A stretch of DNA of 64,000 nt from Motacilla alba alba (taxonomy: Eukaryota > Chordata > Aves > Passeriformes > Motacillidae), in contig NC_052017.1 in the NCBI RefSeq assembly GCF_015832195.1, positions 78,183,801-78,247,800 on the forward strand, given 5' to 3'. The notes under the pieces are model-generated. The model was not told where the DNA came from. It saw nothing but the letters and a program-made list of their open reading frames with translations, and made no database searches. The position numbers and the translations under genes are program-made. Every line of letters starts with the position of its first letter. Position 1 is the first letter of the stretch. This document shows positions 26,901 to 39,200 of this stretch, one piece after another.

Positions 26901-27744
26901 GCTACTTAAAACACCTAAAAGTGCATTATTTGTCTGTAAAGCACTTGGGTAACTTATCCCTAACTTAGTAAATCTTCAGGCAAGAACCTTCCACAAAGCC
27001 ATCTACTTCCCCTGTCATGGAAAAAGCTTCCAGTGGCTCATCCTTGTGAACAGGTCCTTCCTAAATATCCTCTGTCTTTCTATGCATAAAACATGTCTCT
27101 CAGTTGTCTCTCTCAGTGAGTAATTAAGGGAGTGTTTTATCACCTGACATGGAATAGCAGAAAAGAGCAGGGGAAAAAAAAATCTGTATCCAATGCAGCA
27201 ACAAACATAAACACTCTGTATTCTTCCCTGACCTTTCACTTAATTTTGAATTGTAAATGGTTACTGATAGCAAAAAGGAAGATAAATAGACACAATAAGA
27301 AACTTTTCTGCTTTATGAGTTTAGTTGCAAATCCCAAATCTTTATGCTTGAAAGTAACTTTTCTTCATATTGAATCTGGAATGCCTAAAAGTTGTGGGAA
27401 ATCTGTTCTTCTGAAATACTGAAATACAATCCTGTGGTCTTTAACTGGGAACATCTGGTAGAAAACTGTACTGGTCAAAATATACTAGCTAATAAAGACC
27501 AGAATACATTTCCACAGTTAGGGAGTTACGCATGTTTTATATAAAAGCATTCATGACACTACAAAGCACCCAACACTTAAAGCAAAGGCAAATATTATTT
27601 TGTAAGGCATGAAGGAAAAATACATCATTGCAATTTAAAATGAATTTTATGGCAATAAAGTAACATACTTTTTTTAAAAGTACAGAGCCAAATTAAAATA
27701 TAGTCAAACCTAAACTGTCAAACTTCTTAAAGCAAGAGATCAGA
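23902..27744. other. Intergenic, nothing recognised
   Basis: This is AT-rich sequence between the solo LTR and the TRIO 3' UTR. Short open frames only, with no repeat or RNA gene that I can name. Confidence 0.55.
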
Positions 27745-27761
27745 CAATTATGTCAAATATG

Positions 27762-27767
27762 TTTAAT
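27762..27767 (-). terminator. Candidate distal poly(A) signal ATTAAA
   Basis: The plus strand reads TTTAAT, so the TRIO sense strand carries ATTAAA about 1.96 kb after the stop codon, at the end of a long AT-rich UTR-like stretch. ATTAAA is the commonest variant of AATAAA. Confidence 0.4.
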
Positions 27768-28015
27768 TTTTTTCAAAATAACTGATGGCAAAATAAAATA
27801 TTTACATCATGTCATACTGTGTAAACATGTAACATCACTGTACAAAGAAATATACATGCAAAATAAAGCAAAAAATTTAACTAAAACAATAAAGGAAAAT
27901 AATACACAAACATAATGATATGAGGTTGGTACGAATACACATCCAGTTTCAAAGTCAGTTGTTTTCTTTTAAAAAGTTTCTGTACAACTTTACAAAAAAC
28001 CCAAAAAACAAAACA

Positions 28016-28018
<3 letters not shown>

Positions 28019-28050
<32 letters not shown>
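28019..28050. repeat. Poly-A/T tract of 32 bases
   Basis: An uninterrupted A run on the plus strand reads as T32 in the TRIO sense strand, within the distal 3' UTR. No retrogene body is attached to it. Confidence 0.95.
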
Positions 28051-28052
<2 letters not shown>

Positions 28053-28746
28053 AATAAAGAATAAATAGGATACAGTGGAAGCCACAAAGCTCAAAACCTC
28101 AAAACTAACCCAAGCTAGGTTATGGCTTAACACCCATATATCTAACTTGTGGGATGTCGGCTTGGTTTCCTTAAACATGGCATTTCACACAAACATAGAT
28201 GACAACACACCCACAGGAACTCAGTGAAGCACAGAAAACCATCTCTGTCTTTTTAAATATCTCACGCTAATATTACTTCAACCTTAAAAACAGTTACTAA
28301 GACAATTACATTACATGTCCAATTCTCCTCATCTGACTGCTACTTGCCGAATGTATTCTTCACCAAAGACCACAAGATTAATTTGTTCATTTCACAGAAA
28401 GAAGTAAAAAAACAGATTTGAAAATTCTAAAAAGTAGTTAAGTGTTGAGACTGATTTGGGGAAAGTCAGACTTTGGCATTTTAAATATAATAATAATTTT
28501 AAAAAGTGTCACTCTACTTCTTAACTAGTTTGACATTTGGGATACTAATCTTTCTGTCTCTCTTCATTTTTTTCTTTTTAACAATCCTTAAAACTGACTA
28601 GTCTTGACTAAATTCCATGCTAATCCTCATCTTAAACTAATAATGACAGTGTGGTACAACACACCCGCCCATGCCCACCCAGAACCCCCAATCACACAAA
28701 CAAAACCATAAAGCTCGCCGTACTAAGTATGTGCTTTTTCTATATA

Positions 28747-28752
28747 TTTATT
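28747..28752 (-). terminator. Candidate internal poly(A) signal AATAAA
   Basis: The plus strand reads TTTATT, so the TRIO sense strand carries AATAAA about 1 kb after the stop codon. Downstream on the sense strand is a G/T-rich region with GTTTTGTTTGTGTGA and GGGTGGGCATGGG, as expected for cleavage. It may give a shorter 3' UTR. Confidence 0.5.
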
Positions 28753-29619
28753 ACAGTTACAACAGAGGTCCTCATAAATAGTTGCATAAAATGTTAAAGC
28801 CACAACATTGCACATGATATGAAAGAAAACAAAATCCCAAATGAGTGCATTTACAGTATTTCATCCTGCTGTATACTGCTTGACAATTGGGTCAGCAAGC
28901 TGGGCACCAACCCAAAGTTCTTTTCTAGGGGGACAGTGACTACTGACCCAAACTGAAGACCCGCACAGTGGTATACCACCATTTAGGAAGGAGGGGGGGA
29001 AAAAAGGATGAGAGGAGAGGGAAAAAAATTACAGACTGAAGGCAGGTAACAGTCTATATACAAGTAAGGCCTACATTTTATCAGAGCAAAACAATTCATT
29101 CTATTTGTATGCAAAATCTTTTGAGGTTGGATGCACTTAAAAGCAGAGTCTGATCTCAGTGCACTGCTACGTGAGATACATACAGGCGAGGCAACTGGAA
29201 AGCTCTAGGACCAAGTGAAAACCAGATGTTATAAATGGAGGCTGTACCAACGGGCAGCCATTTTGGTGAGTCTTCTCCAGGCATGATCTGATTTTTGTTT
29301 AACACCAGTGCTTTAAACATAGGCATTTCTTCCTTGAATAAATCTTGAAAACGGTACCTAAGTTCACTTGCAAAATTCAACTCTTGTTTATTAAAAAAAC
29401 TATTTTTTTTTGCAGAAACCTGAATAAAATACTGTTGCTGTATCGCTTGTGACTGCTTTTTGCAGAGTACAGTGCTATTGTCCTCCACCCCCGTGAAGTC
29501 TGCATCTCCAGTCCCCCGCGCCGCCCTGCGCGGGTCCCTGTGGAATGCATTTGCACACGAACATTCACTAGCAGCTGGTTGGCTTGGGGTTTGCTTTCCT
29601 CAAAATTCAAGTCAACAGC

Positions 29620-29695
29620 TGATTGGCAGGAGGAGTCTATCTCCAGTCTGATTGATTGGCAGGAGGAGTCCATCTCCAGTCTGATTGATTGGCAG
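29620..29695. repeat. 33-bp tandem repeat (2.3 copies) at the start of the TRIO 3' UTR
   Basis: Two 33-bp units (29620-29652 and 29653-29685) differ at one base and are followed by the first 10 bp of a third (29686-29695). On the TRIO sense strand each unit begins CTGCCAATCA, so this CCAAT-containing decamer occurs three times within 76 bp, starting about 33 bp past the stop codon. This is seen directly; any function is unknown. Confidence 0.95.
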
Positions 29696-29728
29696 GTGAA
29701 AGAGAATGAGAGAGAACTTCAAGCAAGG

Positions 29729-30271
29729 TCAAACTCTTGGCAAGAGCCTGCTCTGTAAGAAGTTTTTAATGCTACGGATGGGTCGAACATCATTCTGGTG
29801 TTTTCGCCGCTCAATGAACGAAGTCAATCTGGATATATCAATGCTGTCATCATTTTTGCTATTCCCCAGCTGCAGCCATTGCTCCTGGAGGGCCAGTGCA
29901 GCCGAGGGACGCTTAGCTGGGTCATCCTGAAGTAGGAAGCATACAAAATCTTTGGCCTTCTGGCTAACTCCTTTGAAGTAGTCATCTGGGAAACTAAAGT
30001 CTAAGCGGCAAATATTCAGGCAAGTTTCCTCTACACTTTCATCCAGGAAAGGAGAGACGCCACTAAGAAGGACATAAGTGAGCACTCCAATGCTCCAAAC
30101 ATCTGAAGTGAGTGAAACAGGATTTCCAAGAATAATTTCAGGAGCTGCAAACTCTGGGTTTCCAAGTAACTGGTGGATATAATACGTGGTATTGAGCTGG
30201 ACTGCATCTCCAAAGTCAGCCAGTTTTATTGTTGGCTTAGTGGAACTCTGGTCCACCAAAATATTTTCAGG
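29729..30271 (-). CDS. TRIO: TRIO last coding exon: kinase C-lobe and C-tail
   Basis: This exon has 543 nt (180 codons plus TGA), starting PENILVDQ after TTTTTTTCTAG. It carries the metal-binding Asp of DFG (residue 1192), AAPE (Glu 1218), the [14 protein letters not shown] helix and the C-lobe. The tail [17 protein letters not shown]...[11 protein letters not shown] is the TRIO C-terminus. The catalytic Lys, Asp and DFG Asp are all present, so the kinase looks intact by sequence. Confidence 0.97.
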   Translation of the reverse strand, partial: PENILVDQSSTKPTIKLADFGDAVQLNTTYYIHQLLGNPEFAAPEIILGNPVSLTSDVWSIGVLTYVLLSGVSPFLDESVEETCLNICRLDFSFPDDYFKGVSQKAKDFVCFLLQDDPAKRPSAALALQEQWLQLGNSKNDDSIDISRLTSFIERRKHQNDVRPIRSIKNFLQSRLLPRV

Positions 30272-33200
30272 CTAGAAAAAAATAAAAGCAAAAGTTAAAA
30301 TGTTTTTTTTTTTTTTCAAGTCAGTCTAACACACATTTAATGCTCAAACTTAACTGCTTCCCAGCAAGTGTGGTCAGCCCTAGAACATAAACAGCTGCAC
30401 TCTATAAAGATCACTGCAGAAGGCCAGCTCTGCAACGCTCTGAGGCACTCCTAACAAGACTTCCCCAGACCAACCAGCAGGTGGGTTCTTGCCTGTTGTA
30501 ACATGCAATGAATGTGCTTTAGCTGTTGTAGCTGCTTGCAGTATATTTGTTGCAGGAAATATAGCTCTGCCAGTTAATACTTCAGTTGTTCATGACAGCC
30601 GCTTCACAAAGCTTCACAGGAACTGTGTTTCAAAACTTAAGCTTAAGGAACAACAATTATGAATAGAGAGTGAATAAAGCAACTGCTCCATTTGTTTTAC
30701 AACAGAGACAACAAAACCCTTGCATTTAAAGACTGGAAGACTTTGTAAATATTTGCATGATGCTTTCAACAGAATCCAGCTTTGTTTGGCAACTCTTTCA
30801 TGTAATGTAGTATACAGATGGAAGACAAACCCTGTTAGGAAACTATGGCAGCAGAAGAGCCTGTTGGATGCATATGACTTCGAGAGAACTGCCCCATTAT
30901 GGGTGAGCTAAAAGTGGATTTGTTTCTACAGTTTTATTTCTAAAGCTACTGCTGCTGTAGCTGTAATCTCTGCAAAGTAAGAGCAACCTACCTACACCTA
31001 GTTTTTACTTAGTTCATCTGTAAGCGAGACCAGAAAAAGTACTGTTGAACTAACTCTCTATAGCACACTACAAAAAAAATGTAATGGTATGAAGACTCAA
31101 AACTGGTTCTGATTGGGAAACAGAAGTACATAGATGGAAGAGACTCAGGCTTTTTGCTTTTTCTCACCATGATCCCATTTGGCTAAAGAGACCCTGCCTA
31201 CAAAGATGACTTGTCAATGCTAAAATTATTATTCATATACAGATGAAAAAAAAAGTGTAAGGAGTAAGTTTTTACTTAATATTTACATTGAGACCTTCTC
31301 ACATAGTTTTTTTAACTGGAATGCATCAAACCCTTGTGGCTCAAGTAACACACAAAGGGAAGAACAAAGGCCCAAAGAGGCACCATTCATTTAGGTACTA
31401 CAGCCCTCAAAGTGCAAAGATGAGAAACATTTTTGCAGCAGAAGAGGAAAAGCAGTCTCTTTCATAATAAACTCTATGCTTCTTGAGAAAGAAATGGATT
31501 TCTGGTGCAAGTTTATCAGAAATTAAATAAATAAAATAATCAAGCAAAACTTCCTGACAGCAATTATTTCCAGCACAAAGGGCAAGCGAGCTATAAGGAG
31601 AAAGCATAGGGAATTGAAAGTTTCTGCTTTGCTGCCTGAGTGACCTAAAGCTTTTAGGAATGGAGCCCCAAGCCACTGGGGAGTCCTTTATGACTCTCAA
31701 AGCATTTCACAGTTCTCAGTTCTCAGCTGCAAGTTTTCTAGGAGAGGGAGATTTTTATGCCTGGAATGATGCACACTGCCCAAAATCCCACTGACACCTC
31801 ACCTTTAGGTCCAAATGTGCTATTCTGCAGTTATGAAGATACTGCACAGCTTCCAGAATCTCTCCCAGGTAGAGTCTGATCTTCCCTTCTGTGAGGTTTC
31901 CCCATCGCACGACATAGTCCAGAAGGCGACCCTGGTCAGCCCTGTTAGAATTACAAGGGTTGCATTTTGGTTTAGTCCATGCTTCAGAACTGAAAAAAAA
32001 CCTCAAGAGTCTACAGACTACAGCAGTAACTGTAGCCTGCAGAGCTTACAACACAGAGGACTGGGGAAGGAAGATGAGATACTGTATCTATCCACCCGAT
32101 CACAATATTCCTAATTCACCTTTGTGGCCATTTGATACAAAAATACTGTTGAACCTTCAGACTAAGATAATCATGCGCATGTAAATTTAATATCTCTATT
32201 TGCTCCCTTCTGAGTATAAAACTCAACATTTTAGTAATGGCATTAGACAACTGCAGTATTTTACTTAGGTGCTTTCAAACTGCTATGAAATTTTAGAGCT
32301 CCTTACTCATTAACCACCATAAATGCCCCAGAAAGTCAGCTGTAAAATTGCATTTTACAGATAATTTAGAGTCCACACACATTTCTAACACTAGTATGTA
32401 GTTGGTGGAGGTCTCAAAGGTATCGAGAAGGCCAATGAGCTGGGGATGCTGGAGATTCTGCATGACTCCAAGTTCATGGGTAACCTGGTCTCGCTTCATC
32501 AACTTCTTATTCACAAATTTAGTGGCTACTGCTCGCTTGGTTCCCTTCTGGTCACACTTCTTAACGACAGAAAATCTGCCCCTGGAACACAACAATGAAA
32601 GGAAAGATTTAACCAAGAGATGCAATAAGGACATACTTTTACTTGAAAGATATACTCCAAGAGATCTAATTTTAATCTCTAATAAGCTACCCTGACAGAG
32701 GAGGTTCTGGGCATGAGAATTTTCATTGAATGAATCTAATACAAATTGCGACTGTAGAAACTTGACAGAGATCTGTTATATCACACTTGCAGACAACCTG
32801 TCAGAGTAATAACCAGCTTTCAAAGGTCATTATAAAGTTGGAAAACTGTATATTCTACATGACTTATTTTGCTCATTTTCAGACTCCTTCTGTCTGTAGT
32901 TTTCATTCCCTAAATAAGAAGGTTGAGGAGAACTTCACTACAGAAGCAGTAACTGTAACAGTAACTACAGTCAGTAACTGTAAGGGATGCCTAAAAAAAA
33001 TCCTTCATCTGCAATACCACTTCAGCCTAATTGTATACTGTTTCTGCAGTGCCATCTAGTGCTGGTAAAAGTTTTGCTTCCTCTATTAAATCCAACAAAA
33101 TTCCGGCCTTCTAGACTCATACATTAAGTATTTATCAAGGACAATTTAATTTTTGAAAGAGAAGTCAGTATTTCGACACAGACAGCTCTGGAGATAAACG

Positions 33201-36200
33201 CACCTGCCAAGCTCAGCCACTTCACTATAGTGGGAATCAAAGTTGTCTTTCCAGATTACCATGATCCCATCACTTCCAGGACCTAAACAAACAAAAAAGA
33301 GGAGGACAGTATGTCCAAGATTTAATACACTCAGATCCTTTGGGTATGAGGGGAATCATCCCATCTTATTAATCCCCGTATGACACATAGGGTGGCAGCA
33401 GGACAAACTGCATTATACACCAAGGCAGCCCAGCCAATGCAGTAGAACCAATTCTATAGTGGAAACAATTCAGGTTACAGTGGGAACTGTCTGTATAGGA
33501 ATGAGTAACCTTAGCAAGCTGAGGGAAACAGTAAAAGAAAAAAACATCCTACATTATACCTCTTAATCCATAATGCACTTGCCACTGGAAAAAGAAGTGG
33601 CCAGGCAGTGTAGCAGCTACCTTGAAGAGCAACTCTTATTTTTCAGGAAACACTAGTATAAAGACCAAAAATACCCTTTCAGCCCCTTTTATATACTGCA
33701 ACACACTGATCCAAAGGCTTAGCTACTGTCTGTCTTGGGTCAGTGGGCAAGAAGTGCCTGAAATAATCACCACCTCAATACATTGTCAGTAAAGAACCTA
33801 CTACCTTTGGCTACCAACAGGCAGAGCTCAAAGCAGCACCACTGACTATAAACACTCAAAAATTTCAGATGAGATATGGAAGGGTTTAAAATTCAAGGAA
33901 AGCAGCCAAGGTCTTTGGAAAAAAAGGGAAGACTATATTTTGAAGAGGTCTGGGACAAGTCCCCATATAAGCTAAGACACTTCATGTCTTGGGGTTTTTT
34001 TATGTGAGTCAGTCTGAGACAGAACCATTGTGCTAAAATCTATTAATTAATTCTCACCAGTGGAAAAGTATATGGGCCTCACAATAGACTAAAGGACCCA
34101 GATGGCATCAATTGTTATGAGCTGCCTTGTAAGAAAGTTTGTGATCCTGCTGTCTATATTTTCCCTGTTTCTAAAAATGGAGAATTATGAACACTTAGGA
34201 CAAGAATAATGAGTGTATGAATACACCCCAAAACTGACCACTATGTCATCAAACACATCAAATAAAAATATTTTTTGCCCTTTGCTGTCTGCCCAAAAAA
34301 AAAACCACAGGCATTTTTATCTTTGCATGTTTCCTTTTCATTCCTCCCAAACATTTGGGTTACCTTGCTTCAGGTACTGAAATAGTCCAACTGTAGATCA
34401 ACGATGCAAAGACAAGAACCAGTTGTATGTTCTCCTAAAAATTGTGGCTTTACAATTCAGTTCAAGCAAAGGAGAAAAATAAATTACAAAGTAATGCTAC
34501 TCTTTCCTTATCTCTACACTTAAGAAATTATGTTAGCATTATAGCATTTATTGAGACTAAACTAAGAATACTGATGATAAAATATGATTTTATCAGAGTG
34601 TTTGAACTAGAACTGGCAAAGTGAATGCATGTTGACAGCACTGTGGAATGTGTGCATGAGCCTCTAATCCGTTACATCCTAAAACTGCATCTATTCCTGC
34701 TGAAACAGGCACTGTATTAGAGGTAAAAATGTTCATTATCAATACACCTTTAACAAAGGGGTGCCCAGGAGCTGAGCTTTTCTTTTTACTGTTCTATGGG
34801 TACCAGGCACTTCAACTGTACCTAGGCTTTAGAAGAAGGCAGAGACAGGCCTACCTAAAACTCGTAGACTGGCGGAGGATGAAACCGAACCCATGTCGTT
34901 TGCAGCTATGCACGTGTAGATACCATCGTCTTCCGCAGTGACGCCAACGATTTTCAGCGACGCCTCTCCCAAGTCACTGCGAAACACAACGGCAGCTGTT
35001 AACTCTACAGTAACTTCACAGACCTTAAGCTGTGAAAATCAGACAAATTTAGGTTGATAATCTTTATATTTCTTATTCTCCAGCTCTCATCTCTCTCTGG
35101 ATGAACATAGTAAAACCCTGCCCTGCCATATCAGAAGTGTCCACCAGAACCTGAGCATTTTGTGTTCAGCCAGTATCTTGGAAAGTCCTACAGATCACTA
35201 GAAAAACATCCTGACTGACACTCTGTCACACAATGTCTCAGGCTCTACTGTTGGAAAAATCAAGTGCTTTCCCTGTTTCTTCCTGCTTCCTTTGCCTACT
35301 TCAAGTTTTCAGAAGCCATATAGAGACAAATATTCATCCTTGCTCTTTCTGAAAGCTTCGTTTCCATCCGTGACTCTCAGGAGGTGTCAGCTGATCAGTT
35401 ATTTGTACTTTCAAAACATTCACCCCTTGTAAGAGAGGGCTTGCCCTTCAACACAAAAGGCACACTTCACCACAATTCTGGAGACCTCAGAATCTGGGAG
35501 AATGAGGATGGAAGGAAACTAGAAATGACTTAAGTTTACTCTCTGCTCCAGGGCAGCAACAGCATTAAGCTAGGTAATACCTGAGCAGAAAGATTCTGCA
35601 GGCTCTTCCTTAATCTTTCTCACTGTTCAACCACCCTTTTTGTTCGATGCTTTGTCTTTGGAAGTCTGCTTAAATTTTCCTCTGTGCAATAAATTTCTAG
35701 TAGTCTTTTGACTATCTGCCATGGACATGAACAATAGATAATTTAATTTGCAAGTCTCCTAAAAATGTGAATACTTGGCAAGTCCTCCCTACGCCTTCAA
35801 CCCCTAGGCTCAAACCAATCCTAATATTGTGTTGTTTTTTCACAATAATGCGTATTTCCAACATCTTTTATCAGACTTCTCTTTGGATTCATCTCAGCTG
35901 CTACAAGTCATTTTACTGACTGACCCAAAACCTATTTGCAATGGTCTTCACCACACAATTTCAGGGGAAAAAAAAGAATGTAAATTTTAGGAACATAGGA
36001 AGATGACACCCTTCCCAAACTCAAAGAACTTTTCAGGATTATTTCTAAAAATCTGTCAGCCACAGCCAAGATTATTCACTGGATATAATTCTGTAATGAG
36101 TACCAGTGAATTAAACCTAGCAAATGTTGTCACATCAACAGGGAGCAGAGGCTTATTTGCAAAACATTGTAGTGTGATCTGAAAGTGACTAATGGAAATA

Positions 36201-39200
36201 AGGGGCTGGCAGGGTCTGTCACAGTACTGGCATGTCACAACACACTGGTCTGTTTCAATGACCAGGTCAGTGTGACAGACCACAATGGTTTCTGCAATAG
36301 CTAATGAGAAAGAGCAGATTAATTTCATTTTGTTTTTAAACTCTAGCCATATGCAGAAGTTACACAACATTTCTGGAGAATCTCAATGATGATATATCTC
36401 TGTCTGAGAGCAACCCTATCCTCATACGTCAAAGCCAAACGCTGTCCTGCACCAGGGGTGCAAATTAAAAATGTCACAGTTTTAGCAGTTGCTGTTGAAC
36501 ATGGCACAAATTACCTGTAGGAAATGCTGTGATGACCGTCATTGCTCAGTGTATTATGATCAGGACCTTTCCAAGTAACTGAAGCCTTGGGGCGACCACA
36601 GACTTTACACCTAAGCACGATGGTCTCTCCTGTCTCACATGTTACCTCACTCAATGGAATTATAAACTCTGGGGGAACTGGAAAAAGATAATTAATGGCA
36701 TTAGGTAAACTGAAGCAAACACATTTCATTTCTATTCCTTGCAGTGTTTTCTATTAGATAAAGTAGTAATTTAGATTCCCATGGTGTATATATCCCTGCC
36801 CTTGGAGCACATCCATGGTCAGGCCCCTTGCTGGGGCTCTACAGAGCCAGTTAATTTTTCTCTACATGAACTTGGACACAACACTACTGCTATGCCATAG
36901 ATAACTCTGAAGCCTATCATGGTGAGCCAAACACCCAGTTTATGGTAAGTGAGGAAAGTCTACACTGAAAAGTATTTAAGAATGTGCTCAGCTAGGCTAT
37001 CTTTATATCCAGCCAAGTTTGCAAAAGAGAACACAAAACACTTCATCCACTGAAGCACCATAATGCTTTCCCTTTTGCACAGGTGAAACTCAAAAACTGT
37101 TTCTGTCTATTAAACTAAAAAAACCCCAGTTTGGCTCTGACCCCAATGGGCCACCATCTTTGTCCTGATCTGCCTCTGCACTGGAGAGGTCCTGAATGTT
37201 CCCTAGGGTGCAAGATTGAAAATAAAGCAGCTCCAACTCCTGGTCTTGTTACTTTGCAAGATCCCACTTCCATCCAGAACACATCATATGGTCTTTGTGT
37301 TTTATGTTGTTTTGAACTTGTGAGCAAAGAAATGTTTCTTGCATCTTAAAAAAGAAATATGACTTAAGGTAGAATGAAATATCTAAAAAGAGCTTATAAA
37401 TATTTTTGTAGAAAGCACTCAGTTCCTGACATAATTCATATCAAGCAAGCAATGTTTTAATTAAATTTATTCACTGAAACTTTTAAAAATTAAAGTAACT
37501 TACCATCATAAATGTAATTGGGGTTGAGAAGCTGGAAAGGAGAAATTAAAGAATTAATGTCCTGATAATCTTATAATAACTTAAAGAATGGTAGAAAACC
37601 AAGCACAGAGATGGATCAAAGTTAGCTGTACCCACAAAATCCAAGAAACATCTGAATACCACAATTTCTGAATACCACTCTATTCTTTCTGCAGTATCTT
37701 TTTTAATATTTTTTTTCTTTTTTTTTTTTTTTTTTTGTATGATGCTTTCAAGTTCGAGGGTTTTAACTTCCTGTTTTCAGACTAGGCAGAAACTGTCCAC
37801 TAAAGCCACTGCTGCCTTTGATTCCTTCCTGTGAAGTTCTGACAGAAGCTACTTTTAAAGAAATCCCAACCCAACTTCTTTGGGAAACGACATCTTTGAA
37901 CACTTACTTTTACAGAAACCTTGTTGGCAAGTCCTTCTCGGGATTTGCGATAACCATTTTCTAGCTTGCCTTCCCTTTTGCCGTCTTTATCTTTTTTCTC
38001 AGATTTCTTCCTTAATCGGAGTGCTGTGTGCCAAGACGTTGACTTCCTGAACACAGAACATGAAACTCTGATCAATTCTTTTCAACTCCCTCTTATGTCC
38101 TATACTATCTAGTTTCATGTGGCATTGGAAAAGTATGTCAAAATGTTATTTCCATGTATTACAGTATAGTAAAATGAAATACATTAAGTATTCCATAAGG
38201 GGTGCCACCCTTGGCTAAAACTGTGACCAAGCTAGTAATGTAGTCTGAAGTTCAGTATTCCTTGAAATCATTGCTCAAATGGCAAACTTCTATATGAAAA
38301 TGCAAACTGTCAATCAAAGTGAGCAACAAACAGTATGAAGCCCCATACCAAATGCAGCCTTACAAAAGCTTTACACAAAATTCAAACTGAACTTTGATAC
38401 AATTTCTTCCATTGCAGAGATGGGAGAGTTGTTCCTAGCGTACAGTAATTTCCAATACGTTTAAGGCTTAAAGCAGATATCTAGGAACTCTGAAATCTTG
38501 TTTTATTTGAATAAACATTCCCTGTTTTCCTAGACAAAGGTGTCTAGACTGGCAACTCATTCTATTAAATAAAAAAGTTAAAATAAATGATTTCCACTCT
38601 TAGATAAGGCATTCTTTTCCCAGAAGACTAGGCTATTGAAACTCTTTAATAAAGAATATGTGCTTCTGGGATCTTTTTCACTAGCTTTATTTTGACAGCT
38701 GCTAAGGGACCTCTCCAGTACTTGTTCTGCTTGTTGTTCGTTTATTTCTCCATGATCACATCAACTTTTAGCCTTAAAGGTTCAAAGTCTTCTCTAAATT
38801 GGAAGTTTTCTTCCTTCCTCCCCTTCTACACACGCCCAGGCACTCACTTGATGGTTCCATCAGGGTTGTCAATGATGATTGCACTGGTATGCCCCAAGAC
38901 ATAGCCGGGAATCCAGCCCTCGGCTGCGGGGCACTGATCGGTGGCGGCTCTGAACACCAAAAACATGTTCTGTTGGTTGCTGGCTAGAATCTGCACGACC
39001 TCTCCTTGGTAGACATTTATCTCATCCTCCTTCACTGCCGTGTAATCGTGTGTCACCAGCATGGTGGAGATATTGCTACTGCTGCTACTTTCACTCTGCA
39101 AGCGTCAATCAGAAGCAGAGAGAGCGGGGAAAAAAAAGGAGAATCAAGTTTAAAACTCATGAAGAAGACAGGCTGTGCTTGGCCTGCTACATTACCTACC

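Larger units (their letters stand above)
27745..29728 (-). other. TRIO: TRIO 3' UTR (probable)
   Basis: This is AT-rich DNA on the sense strand straight after the TGA. Candidate poly(A) signals on the minus strand are AATAAA (29387-29392), AATAAA (28747-28752, followed by a GT-rich stretch) and ATTAAA (27762-27767). The most distal gives a UTR near 2 kb. A UGUAAAUA Pumilio-type site (27799-27806) and a 32-base T run in the sense strand (28019-28050) lie in the distal half. The extent is inferred, since no transcript data are available. Confidence 0.6.

Noticed and set aside
28019..28050. Processed retrogene poly-A tail
   Set aside because: No retrogene body or target duplication is attached. 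The tract lies within the TRIO 3' UTR as T32 on the sense strand.
29377..29673. 98-codon minus-strand open frame after the TRIO stop
   Set aside because: It lies in the 3' UTR, in part through the 33-bp repeat, without domain similarity. The TRIO protein ends normally at 29729.
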